Below are positions 1 through 4,917 of a stretch of 11,408 bases of DNA, piece by piece. The translations under genes and the position numbers were made by a program. Below the pieces are notes generated by a model. That model ran no database searches. It was not told the origin of the DNA and saw only the letters and a list, made by a program, of their open reading frames with translations. The DNA comes from Lachnospiraceae bacterium (GTDB lineage Bacteria; Bacillota; Clostridia; Lachnospirales; Lachnospiraceae), in contig JAAVAA010000016.1 in assembly GCA_014804285.1 (NCBI GenBank), positions 5,982 through 17,389 of the forward strand, read 5' to 3'. How positions within the stretch are numbered: position 1 is the stretch's first letter; each line of letters starts with the position of its first letter.

Positions 1-375
1 GTGATCCACTACCCCATTGACGGCATCACTGATCATCTCCCATATACGCACTGTCACACATCCGGCCTTGCGGTCGCAGACCGTATTTCCTGTTCCCACG
101 CAACTCACTGGTGCAAGATCACCCTCCGTCAGCCGTAAAATAGAACCTACGGTATATTCCGCAGGATCTCTGGTGAGCATATAACCGCCCTGAGCTCCCC
201 GGATACTCCGGACAAATCCTGCCTTATTCAGCATGGAAATAATCTGCTCCAAATACTTTTCCGAAATCTCCTGTCTCCTTGCCACATCCTTGAGACTCAC
301 CGGCTCCCCGGTGTTGTAGACTGCCAGATCCAGCATAAGCCTCAGTGCATATCTTCCTTTTGTGGATATCTTCAT
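1..375 (-). CDS. Rrf2-family transcriptional regulator, IscR-like (C-terminus off the left edge)
   Basis: The first 125 residues of an Rrf2-type winged-helix regulator are present; the family is usually about 140-150 residues, so only the tail is missing. The start MKISTKGRYALRLMLDLA, the helix EKYLEQIISMLNKAGFVRS and the wing RGAQGGYML are typical. Three cysteines (C92, C100, C106) sit where E. coli IscR has its [2Fe-2S] ligands C92, C98 and C104; the first spacing is two residues longer here. An iron-sulfur or redox-sensing role is therefore likely, by family knowledge. The ATG at 375 is chosen because AAAGGCGG lies about 8 bases upstream; an in-frame ATG at 422 has no such site. A strong promoter lies at 467-495. 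In related genomes cysteine desulfurase and NifU genes often follow such a regulator, but that region is outside the window. Confidence 0.9.
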   Translation of the reverse strand, partial: MKISTKGRYALRLMLDLAVYNTGEPVSLKDVARRQEISEKYLEQIISMLNKAGFVRSIRGAQGGYMLTRDPAEYTVGSILRLTEGDLAPVSCVGTGNTVCDRKAGCVTVRIWEMISDAVNGVVDH

Positions 376-466
376 ACTTCGTTCCGCCTTTGATATCTGC
401 CGTTTGTCCGTGACCATTTTCATGCTCTGCACCGGCCACATTTAAATTCCGACTGTTTTAATATGA

Positions 467-495
467 ATTGTATATTTTCTCCCTAGAAATGTCAA
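467..495 (-). promoter_or_regulatory. Sigma-A type promoter for the Rrf2 regulator
   Basis: Read on the minus strand, TTGACA (490-495) and TACAAT (467-472) are separated by exactly 17 bases. This is near consensus and predicts a transcript start near 460 and a leader of about 85 bases. Its -35 box lies three bases from the -35 box of the opposite promoter, so a protein bound here could control both genes. Confidence 0.75.
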
Positions 496-503
496 GGCTT
501 GAC
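491..503. promoter_or_regulatory. Perfect palindrome spanning the -35 boxes of two divergent promoters
   Basis: GTCAAG-G-CTTGAC is a perfect inverted repeat with 6-base arms around one central base. The left arm falls in the minus-strand -35 box and the right arm in the plus-strand -35 box. Part of the symmetry follows from two consensus-like -35 boxes facing away from each other, so an operator function (for example for the adjacent Rrf2 protein) is only an inference. Confidence 0.4.
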
Positions 504-527
504 TCTGCCTGATAATCGTACTATAGT
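499..527 (+). promoter_or_regulatory. Sigma-A type promoter for the GNAT acetyltransferase
   Basis: TTGACT (499-504) and TATAGT (522-527) are separated by 17 bases. The predicted transcript start is near 534, giving a leader of about 19 bases that holds little more than the ribosome binding site AAAGGAG (536-542). Confidence 0.75.
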
Positions 528-552
528 TGGAATGCAAAGGAGAATTAAGACA

Positions 553-1023
553 ATGGAAATCAGACGTGCAAAAGAACAGGATATGGATGGCATTAATAAG
601 CTTTTACTGCAGGTATGCCTTGTCCATCATAAGGGCAGACCGGATTTATTCAAATATGGTGCCAAAAAATATACAGATGAGCAATTGAAAGATATCATCT
701 ATGACGACAACCGCCCTATTTTTACAGCTGTAGATGAGGGCGGAACAGTCCTTGGATATGCTTTTTGTATTTTTCAGCAGCATATCGACAACAATGCTCT
801 GACAGATATCAAAACCCTTTATATTGATGACCTGTGCGTAGACGAGAACATTCGCGGGAAACATATCGGCAGCCAGCTTTATAATTATGTTCTTTCCTAT
901 GCGAAAGAAGCCGGATGCTACAATGTTACCCTGAACGTATGGAGCTGTAACGAATCTGCCATGAAATTTTATCAGGCATGCGGTCTGAAACCCCAAAAAG
1001 TAGGAATGGAGACCATTTTATAA
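553..1023 (+). CDS. GNAT family N-acetyltransferase
   Basis: The 156-residue product has the GNAT fold signature. The N-terminal strand is MEIRRAKEQD. The beta4 strand (about residues 88-96, TLYIDDLCV) leads into the acetyl-CoA pyrophosphate loop R101-GKHI-G106. The C-terminal NESAMKFYQACGLKP segment is typical of RimI-like members. It should transfer an acetyl group from acetyl-CoA to an amine, but the substrate cannot be read from the sequence. The start at 553 is preferred over longer in-frame options because AAAGGAG lies 10 bases upstream and the -35 box at 499-504 would otherwise fall inside the gene. It is a single-gene unit with its own promoter and terminator, divergent from the Rrf2 gene. 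Confidence 0.93.
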   Translation: MEIRRAKEQDMDGINKLLLQVCLVHHKGRPDLFKYGAKKYTDEQLKDIIYDDNRPIFTAVDEGGTVLGYAFCIFQQHIDNNALTDIKTLYIDDLCVDENIRGKHIGSQLYNYVLSYAKEAGCYNVTLNVWSCNESAMKFYQACGLKPQKVGMETIL

Positions 1024-1037
1024 ATGGTCTCCTTTTT
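1008..1037 (+). terminator. Intrinsic terminator overlapping the GNAT stop codon
   Basis: GGAGACCATTT (1008-1018) and AAATGGTCTCC (1022-1032) form a perfect 11-base-pair stem with a 3-base loop, followed by five T residues (1033-1037). The 5' arm is the last coding part of the GNAT gene (M-E-T-I-L) and the stop TAA (1021-1023) lies in the loop and 3' arm. On the minus strand no T-tract directly follows the stem, so it acts mainly on the plus strand. Confidence 0.88.
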
Positions 1038-1047
1038 AGCTGCCTAA

Positions 1048-1254
1048 CTAACCATTATAGCTTTGCATTTTTTCCTTAAATGCCTCTTCTGTAAGTTTAG
1101 CCCGAAAAGCAGCATCTCTGATGGATAAAAGATTATCATTCACAAGGTCGAATAGCATTTCCAATTTTCCTTCAAGCCTTCCTTCTAATCTTCCTTCCAA
1201 TTTTCCTTCACTTTTTATCCGTTTTGCCTCATAATCAAGCACTTTTCCACCCAT
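1048..1254 (-). pseudogene. C-terminal remnant of an Rpn/PD-(D/E)XK nuclease-like protein
   Basis: The 68-residue frame reads MGGKVLDYEAKRIKSEG, four EG[KR]L repeats, and a helical tail (LFDLVNDNLLSIRDAAFRAKLTEEAF, residues about 34-59). This resembles the C-terminal linker and tail common in Rpn-type putative transposase/nuclease proteins of Clostridia. The nuclease core (normally more than 200 residues) is absent: the FakA-like gene ends only 32 bases upstream. AAGGAG lies about 11 bases before the ATG, so a small protein could still be made. I read it as a decayed copy; a free-standing small protein is the alternative. Confidence 0.5.
1162..1209 (-). repeat. Four tandem 12-base units encoding EG[KR]L
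   Basis: On the minus strand the units follow GAAGGA-ARR-YTN (1162-1173, 1174-1185, 1186-1197, 1198-1209). The first and last units are identical. They keep the reading frame and encode a charged helical spacer, a common low-complexity feature of Rpn-type C-termini. Confidence 0.8.
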
Positions 1255-1286
1255 GACTGACTTTACTCCTTCTTTGTCACCTATAC

Positions 1287-1538
1287 CTATCCTTTCAATC
1301 CTCTCGACTGCCGGTCCATATCCTCCACCACAATATCGTATATTTCACCGATGGAGGCACAGTATTCTAATACCTTCCATGGCTCATTGGTGTGAAAATG
1401 GATTTTGATGAGCTCCTCATCTCCTACTGCAAGCAGACAATCTCCTTTAAAGTTCTCCGTGAAATAATCGGAGATCACATCCTCATCCAGATCTTCCCCT
1501 TCAATTAATAGCTGCGTGTCATACTTAAATTCCAACAT
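1287..1538 (-). CDS. Orphan FakA/YloV middle-domain protein ('kinase to dihydroxyacetone kinase')
   Basis: The 83-residue product matches the middle domain of fatty acid kinase FakA (YloV/DAK2 family) from memory: an LLIEGEDLDEDV strand-helix, the LLAVGDEELIKIHFHTNEP core, and the KVLEYCASIGEIYDIVVEDM end. The H47-F-H49-T-N segment corresponds to the HxHTN motif of full-length FakA, where the histidines belong to a metal site. The Cys expected before the first strand (FakA YCTEF) appears here as Asp (YDTQL). The N-terminal DhaL-like ATP-binding domain and the C-terminal DegV-like domain are absent, so it is unlikely to be a kinase by itself. The ribosome binding site AAAGGAGA and a clean 83-codon frame argue for a real small gene rather than debris. 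It lies 41 bases after barstar on the same strand. Confidence 0.72.
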   Translation of the reverse strand: MLEFKYDTQLLIEGEDLDEDVISDYFTENFKGDCLLAVGDEELIKIHFHTNEPWKVLEYCASIGEIYDIVVEDMDRQSRGLKG

Positions 1539-1579
1539 AATGATTTCTCCTTTCCTGTTTGACTTGTTTTCATTTTGTA

Positions 1580-1870
1580 TTATCTTTTGTTTCTTCCACG
1601 CTTGCTTTTTTCCTTATATCCCGCAAACTGTATGTTCAATTCCTTATTTTCCTCTTCGGCCTTTCGAAGAACCGATTCTACCCTCAAATAGTAGCTTTGT
1701 GCTTCACGTCTGTGCAAAATAATCAATTCTATATTGGAAAGTTCACACATACATTCATAGAGCGCATCCAGATTTTTCCCATAATATTCCGGAAATTTCA
1801 ACTTTTCCTGCAAATAAGCATGTGCGGATTCTTTTGTATCCATACATCGTGCATCTAAAACGACATTCAC
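1580..1870 (-). CDS. Barstar family ribonuclease inhibitor (immunity protein)
   Basis: The 96-residue protein has the barstar core: LDAR strand 1, helix 1 with AHAYLQEKLKFPEYYGKNLD, and helix 2. Barstar binds barnase by plugging its active site in a 1:1 complex in the cytosol. Residues Y29, Y30, G31, N33, L34, D35, A36 and L37 match barstar even in numbering. The contact residues W38 and D39 are Tyr and Glu here, and E73 probably replaces barstar E76. A basic tail (about residues 85-96, KEKSKRGRNKR) extends beyond the usual barstar end. The start is GTG at 1870: GGGGAGG, embedded in the last codons of the nuclease gene, lies about 8 bases upstream. Only three bases separate the nuclease stop from this start, so the two should be translationally coupled. 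Confidence 0.93.
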   Translation of the reverse strand: MNVVLDARCMDTKESAHAYLQEKLKFPEYYGKNLDALYECMCELSNIELIILHRREAQSYYLRVESVLRKAEEENKELNIQFAGYKEKSKRGRNKR

Positions 1871-1873
1871 AGT

Positions 1874-2440
1874 CTATTCCTCCCCATATAAAAGTTCAAA
1901 GGTATTATAATGATCTTCCGTGTAATATATCAGTCCGTCATTGGAAAACACAAGCCGTTTTGCACCCCGATACCCGCCGTCACTGTCAATATCACACTCA
2001 TGGTACTCCCTGCCTTTCTTTTCCGGAAGATTTCCCTCAAAATTCCCAAAATAATCACCGCCAATACTCTTTCCGGGCGCAACCTCTGCCAAGTTTCCCT
2101 CACTGCTCACCCAGCCAAGGGCTTTTGCTTCTTTCTTGGTGATAAAGTTGTCTGGCAAATGTCCATAAAGATATATATACTCGGCCACCTCGTCCTTGGA
2201 AGTATATATGCCATCCTCCCGGATTTCCGATTCTTCCGATATCTCCGCTTCAAAACTGTCTGCTTCTTCCATCACCTCTGCTTCGGGACTTTCGGATTCT
2301 GTTTCTTCTATTGATTCTGCTTCCTGACTTTGGGATTCTTGTATCGTTTCCTGTGGTGTCACTATTTCTCCGGTGCATCCGACCATCAGCCCTGCTGCCA
2401 AAAGAAATGCTCCCAGCAGATATTTCCATCTTCTTTTCAT
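1874..2440 (-). CDS. Barnase-type guanyl-specific ribonuclease, predicted lipoprotein
   Basis: The 188-residue protein has three parts: a signal peptide ending in the lipobox-like MVGC (lipidated C22), a Glu/Ser-rich linker (about 23-76), and a barnase (RNase N1/T1 superfamily) domain (about 78-185). Aligned from memory to Bacillus amyloliquefaciens barnase, the domain needs no gaps at a constant offset of 75, and more than half the positions agree. All key residues are kept: K102 (K27), general base E148 (E73), R158 (R83), R162 (R87) and general acid H177 (H102). It should cleave RNA, preferring 3' of guanine. The lipoprotein signal suggests tethering to the outer face of the membrane, whereas classical barnase is secreted free. 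A perfect GGAGGTGA site overlaps the stop of the upstream lipoprotein gene. Barstar follows three bases later. Confidence 0.94.
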   Translation of the reverse strand: MKRRWKYLLGAFLLAAGLMVGCTGEIVTPQETIQESQSQEAESIEETESESPEAEVMEEADSFEAEISEESEIREDGIYTSKDEVAEYIYLYGHLPDNFITKKEAKALGWVSSEGNLAEVAPGKSIGGDYFGNFEGNLPEKKGREYHECDIDSDGGYRGAKRLVFSNDGLIYYTEDHYNTFELLYGEE

Positions 2441-2455
2441 ATTCCTTCACCTCCT

Positions 2456-3529
2456 CTACTCACAAAACGCAATCATTATATCCGGATCGTTTTCTACTGA
2501 TATCAAAATATATTTTTCATCTGCACTGTAAATGAAATCCGCTCCCATTACCATGCCTTCCATATGTGCATCCAATTCCATGTAATAGTAGTCCCCCGTA
2601 TTTCGTTTCGCGGTTGGCAGGTTATCCATATCATCGGTTCTTGCTGTATAAAAACGTTTCCCCGTATCCGTCATGCAAAAACGCCTAAAATAGTCTTGAT
2701 CACTTTCTTCTTCCATCACCTGATCCGATCCAAGCTTCTCCAAAAATTGTTCCAGAAACGCATTATATTCTTCCTGTGTACTGCTTACAGAAATCAGCTC
2801 TCTCGGGCGGTGCGATTCGATAAGTGGCTCCTTCGTTTCCGCATAATACTTGTTAAGTGCTTCCGAAATGCGAAATGTTTCTGTAACTTCCTTCATGTCA
2901 AGTTCCAATAGATCAATCATATCCTGAAGGGTTCCTTCCCTCACATCTTCATCCGTAACTTCAAAAATTTCGGTTAAAAACTCCGGTGTGACCGTCTGCA
3001 ATTGACCAGTACCCATGAGATATTCCCCTCCGCATATTTGGTTACACTGTTCAATGAACTCCTCCCAGCCTTCCGGAAACGTATCATAGCTTCTACGGTA
3101 AATGCTTTCCTCGTTGCCTGCTCCATCCGCATATCTGCATATCACATAGCAGGCCAGATTTTCACCTTTCTGCTCTTCCGGCAGGTTCCTGACATACTCA
3201 ACAAAATATTCCGCTCCACCCTCCTGCTCCGTAAGATCTTGGGACGAAATACAATCTGTAAGATCAAACAGTCCTGTGTATCTGTTTCCATCCGGATCTG
3301 TCGAGAATGCATAATAATAATATGGATAGGAAATATGATAAATCTGCTCCGGATTCACTGCATTGGAATATACTTCAAGCTTTTTGAGATAGATTTCACC
3401 TGCTTCTATATCACCTTTTTCTTTCGTTTCACCTTTATCTGTCCCTTCCCCGCCATTTGCACCACAGCCGGTAAGTGTAAATGCAAGTAAAAAAAATACA
3501 ACAACAATCCTAATTGCTTTTTTCATCAT
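2456..3529 (-). CDS. Lipoprotein of unknown function (357 residues), upstream of barnase
   Basis: A textbook lipobox LTGC puts the lipidated Cys at residue 22, followed by a short Gly/Glu/Lys linker (about 23-45). The rest is an acidic extracellular domain with a Tyr-rich patch (SYPYYYY, about 67-73) and a helical middle rich in acidic residues (about 180-265). I recognise no family. The start ATG overlaps the preceding stop as TAATG (one shared base), and a second ATG follows at once; GGGGGC supplies the ribosome binding site. The barnase gene begins 15 bases after its stop. The arrangement makes co-expression with the nuclease very likely; a functional link is only inference. Confidence 0.85.
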   Translation of the reverse strand: MMKKAIRIVVVFFLLAFTLTGCGANGGEGTDKGETKEKGDIEAGEIYLKKLEVYSNAVNPEQIYHISYPYYYYAFSTDPDGNRYTGLFDLTDCISSQDLTEQEGGAEYFVEYVRNLPEEQKGENLACYVICRYADGAGNEESIYRRSYDTFPEGWEEFIEQCNQICGGEYLMGTGQLQTVTPEFLTEIFEVTDEDVREGTLQDMIDLLELDMKEVTETFRISEALNKYYAETKEPLIESHRPRELISVSSTQEEYNAFLEQFLEKLGSDQVMEEESDQDYFRRFCMTDTGKRFYTARTDDMDNLPTAKRNTGDYYYMELDAHMEGMVMGADFIYSADEKYILISVENDPDIMIAFCE

Positions 3530-4020
3530 TAATGCCCCCGCATATCTGATTGTGTGAATGCTTCATAATAATTACCAACTACAAAATATCCGCTGCTCTG
3601 CTCCTCATAAGAAGAGTCTGAAAGGGCAGAAAACCTCAACGAAGCAAGAAACGGATCTTCCATACATTCCAAAATGGTATGTATCGCACAATCTTCAAAA
3701 TAACTGCCCAGTTCTTCCTTAGAAAGGGTAGAATGTATTAACATCCCTGCCCAGATCTCCGTGTGGTTTCCGGTACCGCTGGTATTTCCCACAAACGATG
3801 TTGTTTCCACACACTCTGTTCCCGATGGCAAATCCATTCTTAAAAACGATTTCTCAATTTGGCTTGCTTTTATATCATTACACAATGCCCCGCCAATAAA
3901 ATTATAAAATATCACTGCAAATGGCAGGATTACTAACATCACTGCCAAAAACCTGGAAAATTTTCCTTTCACCTTTACCCCCGTTCTGCAATCAGGATTC
4001 CTATTCTGAATATTTATCAT
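3529..4020 (-). CDS. Single-pass membrane protein of unknown function
   Basis: The 163-residue product has a basic N-terminus (about 1-22), one hydrophobic segment (FLAVMLVILPFAVIFYNF, about 24-41) and an outside domain with LPSGTE and STLSKEELGSYFED segments. Comparable short hypothetical proteins are, from memory, frequent in Lachnospiraceae, but no function is known to me. The start overlaps the stop of the YjbR-like gene as ATGA (four bases), and its own stop shares a base with the next start. These couplings show that it belongs to the same operon. AGGGC upstream of the ATG is a weak ribosome binding site, fitting re-initiation. Confidence 0.82.
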   Translation of the reverse strand: MINIQNRNPDCRTGVKVKGKFSRFLAVMLVILPFAVIFYNFIGGALCNDIKASQIEKSFLRMDLPSGTECVETTSFVGNTSGTGNHTEIWAGMLIHSTLSKEELGSYFEDCAIHTILECMEDPFLASLRFSALSDSSYEEQSSGYFVVGNYYEAFTQSDMRGH

Positions 4021-4385
4021 CTTTTATGCCCTGCAGTCAACTCGTAGCTCATATCCAGCAGCTGATAAACTGTCCCGTCCGGCGCTGTCCCATTTAGTAA
4101 AATTGATATCCAATGTTTCTTGTTCATATGATATGCCGGGGCAAATCCCGGTTGGGAAACCAGCAGGGAAACCATCTCCGGTTCACATTTTACATTCATA
4201 ACGTCAATAAGAGCATCTTCATTAAGCCCCACTCTATTCCCGGGAATATCCATAATGATCGCAAACCATTTTCCGTTATTCTCATGGCGCCAGACTTCAT
4301 TGGTCGGTGTGTTCTCCCACAAGCGCACAGAAGAAATCCCATAATTCTCCATGGTATATTTTAAAATATCTTCACGTTTTACCAT
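4017..4385 (-). CDS. MmcQ/YjbR family protein
   Basis: The 122-residue product fits the YjbR/CyaY-like fold family in length and pattern: an N-terminal helix (REDILKYTMENYG), a beta hairpin around GKWFAIIMDIPGNRVGL (about 38-54), the VNVKCEPE-type strand seen here as MNVKCEPEMV, and the HMNKKHWISILLNG stretch (about 87-100). Members are soluble cytoplasmic proteins often called 'DNA-binding', but their role is poorly established. It is an odd cytosolic member of an operon otherwise rich in membrane and lipoproteins. The start overlaps the end of the preceding gene by seven bases. Confidence 0.88.
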   Translation of the reverse strand: MVKREDILKYTMENYGISSVRLWENTPTNEVWRHENNGKWFAIIMDIPGNRVGLNEDALIDVMNVKCEPEMVSLLVSQPGFAPAYHMNKKHWISILLNGTAPDGTVYQLLDMSYELTAGHKR

Positions 4386-4819
4386 GATTTTTTCCGCCTG
4401 CCCTTTCTTCGGATTATCAAAGTCACGATTCCCGCTATCCCCGCCGCTAGAGCAATCAGTAATTCCTGAATCGACTGCTTCTCAATCTCTTCCGGCGAAT
4501 GCAGCGAAAGTTTCTGATTATCCATGCTGACCCATATTGTTCTCTCTCCCTCTGATACCCCGTCGATCTCCTCCCGCATATGCCGGATATATTTGACCCC
4601 ATCTGAATACCAGACGACATCGTAATTATACCTTGTCACAAACCTTCTGTGCCGAACGACCTGCACTTTCTCCAGATTGCAGATTTCTGCTTCCATTTCT
4701 CTGTAATTTTTCGCCCCTTCCGAACTTTTTGCATTCAGAACTGCTCCCAACAGGAATGCACCTGCAACGATGAAAAAACACCAATACGGATATTTTCTAA
4801 ATAATTCCCATATGCCCAT
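4379..4819 (-). CDS. Two-TM membrane protein, DUF3592-like
   Basis: The 146-residue product has a hydrophobic segment at about 12-29 and another at about 119-136, ending in a strongly basic tail (RRKGRRKKSW). The region between is beta-rich, with the pattern RRFVTRYNYDVVWYSDGVKY seen in DUF3592-type proteins, so that domain probably lies outside the membrane. This is a weak family match from memory. It is the first gene of the compact barnase operon, 98 bases after the RsiV-like gene, with a probable promoter in that gap. The ribosome binding site GGGTAGGGA lies about 9 bases before the ATG. Confidence 0.8.
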   Translation of the reverse strand: MGIWELFRKYPYWCFFIVAGAFLLGAVLNAKSSEGAKNYREMEAEICNLEKVQVVRHRRFVTRYNYDVVWYSDGVKYIRHMREEIDGVSEGERTIWVSMDNQKLSLHSPEEIEKQSIQELLIALAAGIAGIVTLIIRRKGRRKKSW

Positions 4820-4857
4820 AGCAAAATTCCCTACCCGTCAAATCACTCATCTCCAGT

Positions 4858-4886
4858 ATTTTATCATTTCTCTTTTGCTTGGTAAA
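4858..4886 (-). promoter_or_regulatory. Probable promoter of the barnase-barstar operon
   Basis: On the minus strand TTTACC (4881-4886), a 17-base spacer and TAAAAT (4858-4863) form a fair sigma-A promoter (4/6 and 5/6 matches). I see no convincing terminator between the RsiV-like gene and this site, so read-through from upstream is also possible. Confidence 0.45.
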
Positions 4887-4917
4887 TGAAATATTCACAG
4901 CTACTCCATTTATAACC

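Noticed and set aside
224..439. 71-codon minus-strand frame overlapping the start of the Rrf2 gene
   Set aside because: It is a shadow in another frame of a clear Rrf2 gene, and its sequence shows no domain.
499..552. Upstream extension of the GNAT gene by 18 codons
   Set aside because: It begins in the -35 box; the ribosome binding site AAAGGAG and homolog-like N-terminus support 553.
1162..1209. Short tandem repeats as a possible CRISPR or regulatory array
   Set aside because: The units are 12 bases without spacers and keep a coding frame (EG[KR]L), so they are protein-level repeats.
1874..3490. Long plus-strand frames opposite the lipoprotein and barnase genes
   Set aside because: They have Cys/Phe/His-rich compositions typical of antisense frames, and the minus-strand genes have signal peptides, domains and ribosome binding sites.
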